From: an uncultured Coriobacteriales bacterium
GTDB taxonomy: Bacteria > Actinomycetota > Coriobacteriia > Coriobacteriales > UMGS124
Assembly (NCBI GenBank): GCA_934662525.1
Contig: CAKUKJ010000012.1
Location: forward strand, 1-18,064
Direction of reading: 5' to 3'
Length of the DNA stretch: 18,064 nucleotides
Shown piece by piece: positions 7,292 through 16,413 of this stretch. The translations under genes were made by a program, and so were the position numbers. Position 1 is the first letter of the stretch; each line of letters begins with the position of its first letter. The notes under the pieces were generated by a model. That model was given only the letters and a program-made list of their open reading frames with translations, was not told where the DNA came from and did no database searches.

Positions 7292-10200
7292 TCACTCCTC
7301 GTCTGCGCCGCCCAGCTCCTCGAGCAGGTGCAGGGCGCATTCGAGCATGGGCTCGTCTTTGCGCAGCGGGTAGTTCACCTTGCCCGTCTTGGCAAAGACC
7401 TGCGCGCCCTTCTTGCGCCAGGCGTCAAACACGGGTTTGGGCACCTCGGCGCCCGCAAGGGTTATCTTGCCCACAGCCGTGCCCACCGAGGTGATGCCGA
7501 GCCTGTCGGCGCGAATGCGGATGCGCGCACGTGTGAACAGGTTGCGCGCGGCCTCGGGCAGCTCGCCGTAGTTTTCGACGCACTGCTTCTCCAGCGCGTC
7601 GACGGCCTCCAGATCGGCGAGTGCCGCAAGCTTGCGGTACATGAGGACGCGCTTGTCCACATCAGGCAGGTATTCCTCGCTGAAGTAGTAGTCCACAGGG
7701 AGGTTGATGGTCACGGTCGTGGCCACCTCGTCGGCCGGCTCCTCGCCCCTGGCCTGCGCCACGGCCTGCCCCAGCATCTGCGTGTAGAGGTCGAAGCCGA
7801 CGCTCGACAGGTTGCCGTGCTGCTCGGCGCCCATGAGCGAGCCCGCGCCGCGGATCTCCAGGTCTCGCATGGCCACGCGCATGCCGCTTCCCAAATCGGT
7901 GAACTCGCCGATGGCGAGCAGGCGGTCGGTCGCCTCGGGGGTAAGGGGCACGTCGGGCGGAAACATGAAGTAGGCGTAAGCCTGCTGCCGGCCGCGCCCC
8001 ACACGCCCTTTGAGCTGGTAGAGCTGGGCTAGGCCGAGGCGTTGGGAGTCTTCGATGATGAGTGTGTTGGTGTGCGGGTTGTCAATGCCGCTCTCGATGA
8101 TCGTGGTGGCGACAAGCACGTCGACCTCGCCCGTCACGAACTTCTGCATGACGGACTCGACCTCGCTGGGGCTCATCTTGCCGTGCGCCACGCCCACGCG
8201 GGCCTCAGGCGCCACGCTCATGACGCGCTGCACCGCCTCGTCGATGGTCTTCACGCGGTTCGAGACGTAGTAGACCTGCCCACCCCGCGCAAGCTCCAGG
8301 CGGATGGCCGACGACACGACGTCCTCGTCCCACTCGCCCACGTGAACCTTCACGGGAATGCGGCCCGCAGGCGGGGTCTTGATGAGCGACATGTCGCGCA
8401 CGCCGCTCATAGCCATCTGCATCGTGCGCGGGATGGGCGTGGCCGACAAGGTCAGCACGTCCACCTGCTCGCGCAGGTTTTTGAGGTGCTCCTTGTGCTG
8501 CACGCCGAAACGCTGCTCCTCGTCGACGATGACGAGGCCCAGGTCGTGGGGGTTCACGTCGCTTGAGAGCAGGCGGTGCGTGCCCACAAGCACCTGCACC
8601 GTGCCGGCCGCAAAGCCCTCGAGCGCCTTCTTCTGCTGCTTGGCGGTGCGGAAGCGGCTGAGCACCTCCACCTCCACGTCGAAGTCGGCAAAGCGCTCGA
8701 AGAACGTCTGGTAGTGCTGCTGGGCGAGAATCGTCGTGGGGCACAGCACCATGACCTGCTTGCCGTCCTGCGTCGCCTTGAACGCGGCGCGCAGGGCCAC
8801 CTCCGTCTTGCCGAAGCCCACATCGCCGCACAACAGGCGATCCATGGGCTTGGGCGCCTCCATGTCGGCCTTGATGTCCTGGATGGCGGCGGCCTGGTCG
8901 GCCGTGATCTCGTAGGGGAAGCCCTCCTCCATCTGGCGCTGCCAGGCGGTGTCAGGCGAGAACGCGAAGCCGCGGGCGGCGGCGCGGCGCGTGTACAGGT
9001 CGACCAGGTCGAAGGCGAGGGCCTTGGCGGCCTTGCGCGCCTTCGTGGTGGCACGGCTCCAGTCGGCAGAGTTGAGACGCGTGAGCCTGGGGGCCTCCGA
9101 ATCGGGGCCCACATAACGCGTCAGACGGTCTACCTGCTCAAACGGCACGAAGAGCTTGTCGGAGCCCGCATATTCGAGCTGGAAGTAATCGCGCTCCTTG
9201 CCAGCGACCTCCTTACGCACGATGGCCGTGAAGTGCGCGATGCCGTGTGTGGCGTGCACGACGTAGTCGCCGGGCTTGAAGGGAAACGTGATGTCCGTCA
9301 CGTCGATGTTCTTGCGGCGACCGTGCTTTGCCATGCGGCTCTGCAGGTCCGCCGAACTGATGACGGCGAGGCGCGCGTCGGGCACGACGACTCCCGCAGG
9401 AATGGGCGCGTCCGTCACGGTGATGGGACCGCGCGCCAGCGGCTCATGGGCGACGCCGGCCCATTCGGGGATGCATGTGCCCCGGTTCTCGGGCGAGGTT
9501 GCCAGCGACTCCACGATGGGGATATGCTCGTCAGTAAGCGTGATCTTCATCGCACGCCGAGCTTCACTGTCGGGAATGGCAAAGACGGTCGCATATCCCA
9601 TATGGCGCAGCGAGTCGAGCCTGCGCACGAGGCGCGCGCCTCCCGCCACGTCGGGCTGCTGCACGCGCAGCTCGGAGGTGGCTCCCCCTCCCGCACGCAT
9701 GATGGAGACGAGCGTGAGGCGCTGCTGGGTACCGAAGTCCATCTCGGCAGGTTTGAGATACAGGCCGTCGGGGGAGGCTTTCGCGTTGCGGGCAAGCACC
9801 GCCACCTCGTCGTAATAGCGCGTCGCGTCGTCGAAAAGCGAGCGCGGTTCGGCGAGCACCATGAGGACGTTGGGCGCAACGTGAGCAAGCGGGCCGGCCG
9901 TGGTGGCATACAGGCTTGGCAGATAGCGGTCTACCTCGGGAAACAAGATGCCCTGCGAGAGCATCTCCATGTGGCGTGCAAGCTCATCGTCGTCCTGGCT
10001 TGCTTGGTAGAGCTTGCGTCGGCAGCGCTCGATTGCCTTGGGCGAGAGCGCGAGTTCGCGAGCGGGATACATGTCGACATCGGTCACCTGGCCGATGGTC
10101 TGCCCCGTCGATGGCACAAGCGTGCGGATGGCGTCTATCTCGTCGCCAAAGAACTCCAGGCGCACCGGGCCGGTTGACTGCGCGGGCCATACGTCCACGA

Positions 10201-10738
10201 GGTCGCCGTGCACATGGAAGGTGCCGGGGGCGTCGGCCGCGCCTTGGGAGGTATAGCCGAGAAACAGCAGCCGGTTCGGAACCTCGGAAAAATCCATCTC
10301 CTGGCCGATCTCAAACGAGAGGGGCATGAAGTAATCGCTGCCGGCAGGAGGCACGCAACGCAGGAGGGCGCGCGCCGAGGCAACGGCCAGGCATGGCTCC
10401 CCTTTTTTGAGGCGAGCGAGGGCATGACAGCGAGCGCCCACCACCGCGTCATCGGGGCTCTTGTCAGACCAGGGCAGGTCGGCGCGCAAAGGGATGCGCT
10501 CGACCTGGTCGAGCCCCACGTATGCGGCCAGGGCCTGAGCCATCCGCTGGGCCGCATCCTCACCGGCCACCACAACGACGCAAGGCCTGGGGTTGCGTGC
10601 GTACAAAGCCGCGATGGCAAGCGGTCTGGCCGACTGCGCTATGCCGAGCGTCGCGTCCTGCGACGTCGCCAGGTTGCGCTCGATGTCTCGAAACTCAGCT
10701 GCAGTGGCCAGCTGGTCGGCAATCCTGTGTATCAGCAT
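7292..10738 (-). CDS. mfd: Transcription-repair coupling factor Mfd
   Basis: This 1148-residue superfamily 2 DNA translocase pushes stalled RNA polymerase off DNA and recruits UvrA to template-strand lesions. The N-terminal third is the UvrB-like module (with [14 protein letters not shown] at about 174-187 and [12 protein letters not shown] at about 194-205). The RNA-polymerase-interaction domain is at about 487-545 ([16 protein letters not shown]). The motor has Walker [10 protein letters not shown] (638-646), DEEQRFG (739-745), [22 protein letters not shown] and the [16 protein letters not shown] motif VI. The C-terminal domain, which masks the UvrA-binding surface, follows. Length is typical. 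The ATG at 10738-10736 has GAGGAG four bases upstream. The gene lies 76 nt after the AGCS symporter gene and ends at a strong terminator. Nothing is unusual in the protein. Confidence 0.98.
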   Translation of the reverse strand: MLIHRIADQLATAAEFRDIERNLATSQDATLGIAQSARPLAIAALYARNPRPCVVVVAGEDAAQRMAQALAAYVGLDQVERIPLRADLPWSDKSPDDAVVGARCHALARLKKGEPCLAVASARALLRCVPPAGSDYFMPLSFEIGQEMDFSEVPNRLLFLGYTSQGAADAPGTFHVHGDLVDVWPAQSTGPVRLEFFGDEIDAIRTLVPSTGQTIGQVTDVDMYPARELALSPKAIERCRRKLYQASQDDDELARHMEMLSQGILFPEVDRYLPSLYATTAGPLAHVAPNVLMVLAEPRSLFDDATRYYDEVAVLARNAKASPDGLYLKPAEMDFGTQQRLTLVSIMRAGGGATSELRVQQPDVAGGARLVRRLDSLRHMGYATVFAIPDSEARRAMKITLTDEHIPIVESLATSPENRGTCIPEWAGVAHEPLARGPITVTDAPIPAGVVVPDARLAVISSADLQSRMAKHGRRKNIDVTDITFPFKPGDYVVHATHGIAHFTAIVRKEVAGKERDYFQLEYAGSDKLFVPFEQVDRLTRYVGPDSEAPRLTRLNSADWSRATTKARKAAKALAFDLVDLYTRRAAARGFAFSPDTAWQRQMEEGFPYEITADQAAAIQDIKADMEAPKPMDRLLCGDVGFGKTEVALRAAFKATQDGKQVMVLCPTTILAQQHYQTFFERFADFDVEVEVLSRFRTAKQQKKALEGFAAGTVQVLVGTHRLLSSDVNPHDLGLVIVDEEQRFGVQHKEHLKNLREQVDVLTLSATPIPRTMQMAMSGVRDMSLIKTPPAGRIPVKVHVGEWDEDVVSSAIRLELARGGQVYYVSNRVKTIDEAVQRVMSVAPEARVGVAHGKMSPSEVESVMQKFVTGEVDVLVATTIIESGIDNPHTNTLIIEDSQRLGLAQLYQLKGRVGRGRQQAYAYFMFPPDVPLTPEATDRLLAIGEFTDLGSGMRVAMRDLEIRGAGSLMGAEQHGNLSSVGFDLYTQMLGQAVAQARGEEPADEVATTVTINLPVDYYFSEEYLPDVDKRVLMYRKLAALADLEAVDALEKQCVENYGELPEAARNLFTRARIRIRADRLGITSVGTAVGKITLAGAEVPKPVFDAWRKKGAQVFAKTGKVNYPLRKDEPMLECALHLLEELGGADEE

Positions 10739-10791
10739 CTGACTCCTCGTAAGGGCTGCGGAACCTCGCCCGCCGCGATTTTCAGAGTCCC

Positions 10792-10797
10792 ATTGTA
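10792..10797 (-). promoter_or_regulatory. Candidate -10 element upstream of mfd
   Basis: TACAAT on the minus strand, 54 nt before the mfd start, matches five of six bases of the sigma-70 -10 consensus. No convincing -35 hexamer sits at the usual distance, so this is a weak call. mfd could instead be cotranscribed with the symporter gene, since no terminator is visible between them. Confidence 0.25.
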
Positions 10798-10814
10798 CGA
10801 CAAACCCGCCGAGC

Positions 10815-12281
10815 TTACTTCCCCTTCATTGAGGGCACTTCTTCAGGATAGACGTCCTCCAGGTGCCCGCCATAAACGTAGTGCATGGTCTCACTTGCCA
10901 CCACACCGCCCAGCACAATCACGGCAATGCAGTTGGGCACGGCCATCAGGCCGTTCGTGATATCCGAGATGTTCCACACCAAATCGCCGCCGCCGATGCA
11001 CCCCCAGAACACGAACGCAAGGAACACGATCGAGTAGGGCAGGATGCCCTTCCTGCCAAAGAGGTACATGATTGCGCGGTTGCCATACTGGCTCCATCCC
11101 AAGATGGTGGAATAGGTGAAGCACAGCAGGCCGACAACGAGCACGAACGGCCCAAACACGGGAATCGACTCGAAGCACGCCGTCGCGAGCGCCGCGCCCC
11201 CGCTGAAGATGTTGCCGATGCCGCCCGACACCGTGTTGTTGTAGGTGGCCGCAAGCTCAGGGCTGGCAAGCAGCGACGTCACGAGCATGAGGCCCGTAAT
11301 GAGGCAGATCACGACGGTGTCCCAGAACGTGCCGCTCATGGATACCAGGGCCTGACGAGCCGGGTTGCGCGTCACGGCACTCGACGCGACGAGCGGGGCG
11401 GAGCCCAGACCGCTCTCGTTGGAGAAAAGGCCGCGCTTGAAGCCAAATTGCAGGGCAAGCATGACGGAAGACCCCACCGCTCCGCCAAACGCGGCCTGCG
11501 GGGTAAAGGCGCACACAAGGATCGTTGAGACGGCCTCGCCCAGATACTGGCCGTTGATGCCGATGATGACCAGGCAGCATGCGACATAAAACAGCGCCAT
11601 GATGGGAACGAGCTTCTCACAGACACGGGAGACGCTTTTCAGCCCGCCGATGACAACGACGGCCACAAGCACGGTCACCACCAGGCCGATGGCCCACGTG
11701 GGGATGCTCGACCCATCGAACAGCGACGTTGCGGCAATTGCCCCGGCAAGAGAATTGGATTGCACCGAGGCTCCGATGCCAAACGACGCGATGGCTGTGA
11801 ACAGGGCGAAGAGGATCGCAAGGACCTTGCCGAGCCGCTTGGACTTGAACCCGCGCTCCAGGGCATACATGGCCCCGCCGATCATCTTGCCGTCTTCGTC
11901 CTTTACGCGCCATTTCACGCCGATATAGGTCTCCGCATACTTGGTGGCAATGCCGAAGACGCCGGTTATCCACATCCAAAAGATGGCGCCCGGGCCGCCC
12001 GACAAAAGCCCCGTCGCCACGCCGACGATGTTTCCGGTGCCGATGGTGGCAGCCAAAGCGGTGGTGAGGGCGCCGAACTGGCTGATGTCCCCCTCGGCGC
12101 TGCTCGGGTCGTCCTTGCTCACCGACAGCCTGATGGCAGTGCCGATTTTGCGTTGAATGAACCGCGTGCGAATGGTCGTGTAGATATGCGTGCCAAGCAG
12201 CAAAACGATGAGGGGCCAGCCCCACACAAACGAGTCAACCGCGTTGACCCCGTTCGAAAATGCCTCGATGAACGCATCCAT
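10815..12281 (-). CDS. Sodium:alanine/glycine symporter, AGCS family
   Basis: This 488-residue polytopic membrane protein belongs to the alanine-or-glycine:cation symporter family (AgcS/AlsT/DagA), which imports small neutral amino acids with Na+. It shows about eleven hydrophobic segments. The family signature is FGALTTALAATIGTGNIVG (69-87), then GGPGAIFWMWITGVFGIATKYAE (95-117) and LFSNESGLGSAP in the middle, each at the expected place. The cation and amino-acid sites of the archaeal homologue lie in these unwound helices. The ATG at 12281-12279 has GGGAGG four bases upstream, and a 6-bp hairpin with a 3-base loop (12300-12314) lies just before it. The 159-nt leader contains no glycine riboswitch that I can recognise. 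Substrate preference (alanine or glycine, L or D) cannot be read from sequence. Confidence 0.93.
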   Translation of the reverse strand: MDAFIEAFSNGVNAVDSFVWGWPLIVLLLGTHIYTTIRTRFIQRKIGTAIRLSVSKDDPSSAEGDISQFGALTTALAATIGTGNIVGVATGLLSGGPGAIFWMWITGVFGIATKYAETYIGVKWRVKDEDGKMIGGAMYALERGFKSKRLGKVLAILFALFTAIASFGIGASVQSNSLAGAIAATSLFDGSSIPTWAIGLVVTVLVAVVVIGGLKSVSRVCEKLVPIMALFYVACCLVIIGINGQYLGEAVSTILVCAFTPQAAFGGAVGSSVMLALQFGFKRGLFSNESGLGSAPLVASSAVTRNPARQALVSMSGTFWDTVVICLITGLMLVTSLLASPELAATYNNTVSGGIGNIFSGGAALATACFESIPVFGPFVLVVGLLCFTYSTILGWSQYGNRAIMYLFGRKGILPYSIVFLAFVFWGCIGGGDLVWNISDITNGLMAVPNCIAVIVLGGVVASETMHYVYGGHLEDVYPEEVPSMKGK

Positions 12282-12299
12282 ATGGCCTCCCAGGTCCTT

Positions 12300-12314
12300 G
12301 CGGCCGATGGCCGC
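12300..12314 (-). promoter_or_regulatory. Hairpin immediately upstream of the AGCS ribosome site
   Basis: GCGGCC-ATC-GGCCGC on the minus strand is a perfect 6-bp stem with a 3-base loop, ending about 7 bases before the GGGAGG ribosome site. It may influence ribosome access or mark the end of the leader. No T run follows, so it is not a terminator. Confidence 0.3.
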
Positions 12315-12440
12315 GCGCCGACAAAACCACAGGCCGCCGTTGAACCTTGCCGGCCGACCATAGAATGATTATGCAGCCGAACTTGAGATGTGTTGTTTCT
12401 TATGCATTAAGTCTGTATGTCTGGGCGAATAAACCCAGCA

Positions 12441-13010
12441 TTACAGCGTCGGACGTATCGCCAGGTTATACCAAGTGGCAAAGACGACGAACACGACGGC
12501 TACGACGGCCATCGCCACCGTCCATGCCTTCTCGCGCTTAAGGTACTCCCCCACCGTCTTCTCTTGGGCAACCCTCAGGTAACCGAACATGTTTGCCCCT
12601 CGCGCATACACGACAAGAAACGCGAGCATGCATGCCAGGCATGCGACGGCCAAAAGGATGTACCACCCACCCGCATGAACAGCGGTATACACGATGTTGT
12701 CGAGAAACAGCCAGATGGGATACATCAAGATGAGATACCACTGCCCATGTCCCGGGCCCCACAGCGCAGGCATAAGAAACGCCCCCCAGTTCATTTTTGG
12801 CAGATGGGGCAGGGGCTCCGAGTCTTCAAGGATCAAGGCCATGGCGATACGGTCTTTTGCATGGCCGCAGCTTTTCGGAGAGAGATCGTCATCGAGCTCG
12901 ACGAAATCGCGGCAGTCTCGGCATGCGCCCACATACCGCATCCCCTCGGGGGGAGGCGGCGTCTGAACGTCCCCGTCGCATGCTATGGAGTCCAGTTCGA
13001 CCTTGCCCAT
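12441..13010 (-). CDS. Unrecognised zinc-ribbon plus three-helix membrane protein, hydrogenase-linked
   Basis: I cannot name this 189-residue protein. Its N-terminal soluble part carries C30-x2-C33 and, fifteen residues later, C48-G-H50, a likely one-zinc ribbon (CxxC...CxH). A conserved-looking linker, LPKMNWGAFLMPALWGPGHG (70-89), enriched in Trp, Pro and Gly, leads into three hydrophobic segments at about 90-108, 115-137 and 162-183. A positively charged loop (LKREKAW) lies between the second and third segments. No signal peptide is seen. It starts 15 nt after hyaD, with AAGGG about ten bases upstream of the ATG, so it is almost certainly cotranscribed with the hydrogenase protease. A role in hydrogenase assembly, membrane insertion or electron transfer is inference from position only. 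A small 5-bp hairpin (12421-12438) follows the stop. Confidence 0.85.
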   Translation of the reverse strand: MGKVELDSIACDGDVQTPPPPEGMRYVGACRDCRDFVELDDDLSPKSCGHAKDRIAMALILEDSEPLPHLPKMNWGAFLMPALWGPGHGQWYLILMYPIWLFLDNIVYTAVHAGGWYILLAVACLACMLAFLVVYARGANMFGYLRVAQEKTVGEYLKREKAWTVAMAVVAVVFVVFATWYNLAIRPTL

Positions 13011-13025
13011 GTCTTGAAAGCCCTT

Positions 13026-13835
13026 CTATTTCCAAACGGCCTTTGCCTGCTCGGCGAACACATCGCAGTCAACATCGTTTGCCCTGCCTGACACGATGAT
13101 GGTACACGCCGAAGGCGCATCGTCGTCGTGTTGGACCTCGATTCCCGCGAAACCGTCAGCAATCGCCAACAAGCAGTCTGGCATATCATCCCGCAAGCCC
13201 GTGAGCCTCATGGCATCGTCTCTCCCGCAAACGGGCTCAGGCGTAAAGCCGGCGTTCTCCAGCCTTCGGGCAAGATAGCCCGTCATAACGCTGGCGTCAG
13301 GCTCGCCAAAGACCTCCGGCATCGCCGGCTGCGCCGTACCCTCCGCCAGCAGGTCGACTGCCTGGATGCCAAGCTCGTCGTGCATGTATCGGACCGCATT
13401 TCGCGCAAGAAGCGGCACTGCGGCCGCCACTTTGGGCGTAAGCGCACGCACAAACTCCGAGGGGCTCATGTTCTCCACCTGGATGCCGAAGCAATGACCT
13501 TTGCAGTCGATGCCCAACATCTGCGCCGACCCCAGCACGTCGGCAAAGCGCACGTCATGCAGCGACGTCATGCCGGCAGGAGTGGGAGCGACGTCCGTCG
13601 GCTCAAAGGAGAAGATTTGTCCGGGGGCCGCATTCGGCACGTCGACGGCGTCGAGCACAAGTGCGGAGTCGCAGGTGCGTAGGTCAGATATGATGGCCAT
13701 GCCCATGCAGGCGCGGTCGATCACCTCGACATCATCAGGAAACCGGTATCGGCTCAACAGATACCGTGCCACCGCCGGACCCACACCGTCGTCCATGAGC
13801 AGCTCGTTTCCGATGCAAATCAACTTGACCTTCAA
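13026..13835 (-). CDS. hyaD: [NiFe] hydrogenase maturation endopeptidase (M52) with extra C-terminal domain
   Basis: Residues 1 to about 155 are an M52 protease, which binds the nickel-loaded large subunit and clips its C-terminal tail so that the active site can close. The nickel-binding trio of E. coli HybD (E16, D62, H93) corresponds here to D16 in GNELLMDDGVG, D62 in LVLDAVDV and H93 in SLHDVRFADVL; aspartate at the first position is a conservative change. Residues from about 170 to 269 form a second, acidic domain with VMTGYLARRLENAGF and CLLAIADGFAGIEV; I do not recognise it. The start is TTG (13835-13833), giving MKVKLICIGNE, because GGGGAGG lies 7 nt upstream and the family begins just before this strand. 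Longer in-frame starts would run back through the terminator and into hyaC. It acts on HyaB (14741-16396). Confidence 0.9.
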   Translation of the reverse strand: MKVKLICIGNELLMDDGVGPAVARYLLSRYRFPDDVEVIDRACMGMAIISDLRTCDSALVLDAVDVPNAAPGQIFSFEPTDVAPTPAGMTSLHDVRFADVLGSAQMLGIDCKGHCFGIQVENMSPSEFVRALTPKVAAAVPLLARNAVRYMHDELGIQAVDLLAEGTAQPAMPEVFGEPDASVMTGYLARRLENAGFTPEPVCGRDDAMRLTGLRDDMPDCLLAIADGFAGIEVQHDDDAPSACTIIVSGRANDVDCDVFAEQAKAVWK

Positions 13836-13928
13836 GCCAAGACCTCCCCAATATATCAGGGCATAAAGCCCAAAGGACCGCCGGTTTCTTTTGAACAAGC
13901 CAACCGTCGGACGCAAGCCCCCCCAAAC

Positions 13929-13965
13929 AGAAAAGGGGCCTGCGGTTAAGCCCGCAAGCCCCTTT
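13929..13965 (-). terminator. Intrinsic terminator after hyaC
   Basis: The outer stem AAAGGGGC (13932-13939) pairs perfectly with GCCCCTTT (13958-13965). After one mismatch, TGCGG pairs with CCGCA inside. On the minus strand the stem is followed by TTTTCTGTTT. It begins 30 nt past the hyaC stop and lies before hyaD, so it should limit read-through from hyaABC into hyaD and the following gene. Confidence 0.85.
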
Positions 13966-13995
13966 CGGAAGAATGCCATGCGCCCTATGGGCAAA

Positions 13996-14739
13996 CTAGC
14001 ACTTGATGCCTTCCTTGTCCAGGTCGCCCGTACGAGGACCCTCGCCGTAGCTGGAACCATGGCCCATGCCATCGTAACCCACCACGTTGCGCTTCTCGGG
14101 GTCGTACACCAGGCCGGCATGCTCCTTGCGGAACAGAATCAGCTTGGAGGGAGCGACGCCCTCGATGTTGGCAAGGTAGATGTGGAAGCACATGATGATC
14201 ATGATGATGAACATCGTGATGTAGTGAATGATGCGGATGTTCATCACGCCGATGCCCTGAGTGAGGACTTCGGAGATAGCCCAGGTGCTCGTCGGAATCC
14301 AAAGTGCGAAGCCCGTCCACGCCATGAGAAGAATCAGCGGGAGGAAGAGCAGGTAGGAAATCTTCTGAAGGACGCCGAGCTTGGCACCGATCACATGCCC
14401 CTTGTTGATGAACAGGTAGTACTTGACCGTCTCGAGGAACATATGACGGTTGTTGCGCTGGGGCAGCCACGTCTTGAAGTCGCGCACGACGGCACGGGTG
14501 CCACCGGTAGGCGCGGACTTCACGAAGAACGACAGGATGACGCGCGCAAACAGATTGATGGTGATAACGATGCCGGCAAAGACGTGGATTCCACGGCAGA
14601 TACCCATTGCACCCGGGAAGAACGGGTAGTGGATATAGAAGCCCGTGAAAATCAGCGAGAACATGCAGACGAGGTTCACCCAGTGAGTGATGACAAAAGG
14701 CAGCGGGTGGGCTTCCTTATAGTGTGCAAGATGCGCCAT
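13996..14739 (-). CDS. hyaC: Hydrogenase cytochrome b subunit
   Basis: This 247-residue integral membrane protein anchors the hydrogenase and passes electrons from the small subunit to quinone through b-type heme. Four hydrophobic segments are visible at about 15-38, 50-72, 125-147 and 170-190. Histidines placed to ligate heme are H19 (ITHWVN), H52 (GIHVFAG), H172 (RIIHYIT) and H186 (CFHIYL), the pattern of the HyaC/HupC family. A hydrophilic C-terminal tail of about 45 residues is rich in Gly and charged residues and ends in Cys. The ATG at 14739-14737 is one base past the hyaB stop, indicating translational coupling. A terminator follows shortly after the stop. The specific quinone partner cannot be deduced. 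Confidence 0.93.
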   Translation of the reverse strand: MAHLAHYKEAHPLPFVITHWVNLVCMFSLIFTGFYIHYPFFPGAMGICRGIHVFAGIVITINLFARVILSFFVKSAPTGGTRAVVRDFKTWLPQRNNRHMFLETVKYYLFINKGHVIGAKLGVLQKISYLLFLPLILLMAWTGFALWIPTSTWAISEVLTQGIGVMNIRIIHYITMFIIMIIMCFHIYLANIEGVAPSKLILFRKEHAGLVYDPEKRNVVGYDGMGHGSSYGEGPRTGDLDKEGIKC

Positions 14740-14740
14740 G

Positions 14741-16396
14741 CTACCTCACCCCCCAGGGGCTCTCAACGGTCGTGAAGCTCTTGCCCGTCTTAGGCTCGAA
14801 CACGTGCACGCAGCATGCAGTGCAAGGGTCGTAGCTGTGAACGAGGCGCAGGGCCTTAATGGGCTTCTCGACGTCGAGAACCTCGGTGCCGATCAGAGCC
14901 TGCTCGAGCGGACCACGGGTACCGTCCTCGTCGCGAGGGCCGAGGTTCCACGTCGAGGGGATGATGATCTGGTATTTGTTGATCTGGTCGTTCGTGACCT
15001 TCGCCATGTGATAGAGAGCGCCACGGGGGGCCTCCCACAGAGCGATGCCGGTGCCCGTGGTGTTCTCGGGCTTGGTGTAGTAGTCGTGACCGCCAGCACC
15101 GACGTAGTCGATGAGGTCGAGGCACTCCTGCTCCATGCGGTCCATGATGTAGACCATCTCAACAGCGCGGGCAGCGGCGCGACCGAAGACCGACTCCAGG
15201 TAGGAGAGGTTGCCAGCCTGGCCAAGCTGCTCGAGCACGGAGTCGACAAGGGTGACGATCTCCTCGACGCCGCGCTTGTAGGCGACAAGAACGCGCGAAA
15301 GAGGCGTGGCCTCATAGGTCAGGCCGTCGTAGCGCGGGGCCTTGCACCAAGAGTACTTGTTGTCACGGCTGTAGCCCTCGGTGGGATACCAAGGGTCGGT
15401 GATGCCGTCGAGCGGGTTGACGGGCTCGCTGGGCTTGTAGTAGGCGTGAGCGATGTCCTCGGTGATGAGGTTCGTGTTCACGTCCTCCAGGTTGCCGTCC
15501 TTCAGCACGCCAGCCGGCAGATAGCGGTTGTAAATGTCGAAGGACGAGTCGTTGAAAACGCCCCAAGCGATGTAGTTGCCCGGACCCTTGCCGTAGGTGA
15601 ACTCGTTGGTGTACACCTTGGACAAAGCGATGGCATCGGGCAGCAGCACGTTGTTGACCCAGGTCTTGAGGTCCTTGATGCGGTACAGGATGTCGTCGAG
15701 CTTCTCGGAAGTCGGGACGAACATGGTGCCGCCGGGAAGGGCCGTCATGATGTGGGGCATCTTGCCGCCGATGATGCCGTTGATCTCGGAAGCCTTGGCC
15801 TGCATCTCGAGGGCCTCGATATAGTGGGCGGTCGCGATGAGGTTGAGCTCGGGGGTCAGCTTGAAGGCGGAAGTACCGTCGGCTTCCTCGGTGTCAAACC
15901 AATTGCCCGAGAAAATGGAGAGCTGACCGTTGTCGGCGAAGGCCTGCAGGCGCTTCTGGATGTTGGCGAAGTCCGCGGCCGCCATGCCGTTCTCCTGGCA
16001 AACATCGAACGTGTCGGCGATGTCGGCGTTGATGGAGTCGAGCGGATTCACGTAATCCAGGCCGTTCAGGTTGTAGAACCACAGGATGTGGCTGTGCATG
16101 AACTGCGCCATCTCCGAGAGGTTGCGGACCATACGGCCGCCCTCAGGGGGATTGATGCCAAACGCAGCCTCGCAGGCCATGCTTGCGGCATGGGAGTGCG
16201 AGACGGGGCAAACTCCGCAGATGCGCTGGGCAATGATGGAGGCATCCTGGCTGGAGCGGTTCTCAAGGATAAGCTCCATGCCGCGGAAAAGACCAGCAGA
16301 GACCCACGCGTCCTTTACCTGGCCATCCTCAACTTCCATGTCGATGCGAAGGTGGCCTTCGATTCGGGTTACGGGGTCAATGGTAGACTGAGCCAT
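14741..16396 (-). CDS. hyaB: [NiFe] hydrogenase large subunit (group 1)
   Basis: This 551-residue catalytic subunit splits H2 at the Ni-Fe(CN)2CO centre. The four nickel ligands are C60 and C63 in RICGVCPVSHSHA and C525 and C528 in DPCTACCVH. An additional cysteine, C529, follows directly where Ala or Ser is usual. DPVTRIEGHLRI at 7-18 gives the conserved glutamate region. The protein ends with 20 residues after H531, the tail expected to be removed by HyaD after nickel insertion. There is no signal peptide, as expected for a subunit carried through the Tat system with HyaA. The ATG is 17 nt behind hyaA, with GGGAGG upstream. Clear membership of group 1; assignment to the Coriobacteria-type subgroup (1i in the HydDB scheme) is inference from context and would need a tree. 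Confidence 0.97.
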   Translation of the reverse strand: MAQSTIDPVTRIEGHLRIDMEVEDGQVKDAWVSAGLFRGMELILENRSSQDASIIAQRICGVCPVSHSHAASMACEAAFGINPPEGGRMVRNLSEMAQFMHSHILWFYNLNGLDYVNPLDSINADIADTFDVCQENGMAAADFANIQKRLQAFADNGQLSIFSGNWFDTEEADGTSAFKLTPELNLIATAHYIEALEMQAKASEINGIIGGKMPHIMTALPGGTMFVPTSEKLDDILYRIKDLKTWVNNVLLPDAIALSKVYTNEFTYGKGPGNYIAWGVFNDSSFDIYNRYLPAGVLKDGNLEDVNTNLITEDIAHAYYKPSEPVNPLDGITDPWYPTEGYSRDNKYSWCKAPRYDGLTYEATPLSRVLVAYKRGVEEIVTLVDSVLEQLGQAGNLSYLESVFGRAAARAVEMVYIMDRMEQECLDLIDYVGAGGHDYYTKPENTTGTGIALWEAPRGALYHMAKVTNDQINKYQIIIPSTWNLGPRDEDGTRGPLEQALIGTEVLDVEKPIKALRLVHSYDPCTACCVHVFEPKTGKSFTTVESPWGVR

Positions 16397-16413
16397 GTGT
16401 GTTTGCCTCCCTT

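Noticed and set aside
12282-12440. Glycine riboswitch upstream of the AGCS symporter
   Set aside because: This association is common, but I could not find the tandem aptamer core motifs in these 159 bases; only a short hairpin by the ribosome site is visible.
13836-14120. An extended N-terminus for hyaD starting inside hyaC
   Set aside because: The frame stays open through the terminator, but the extra residues resemble no protease. A good ribosome site and TTG lie exactly where the family begins.
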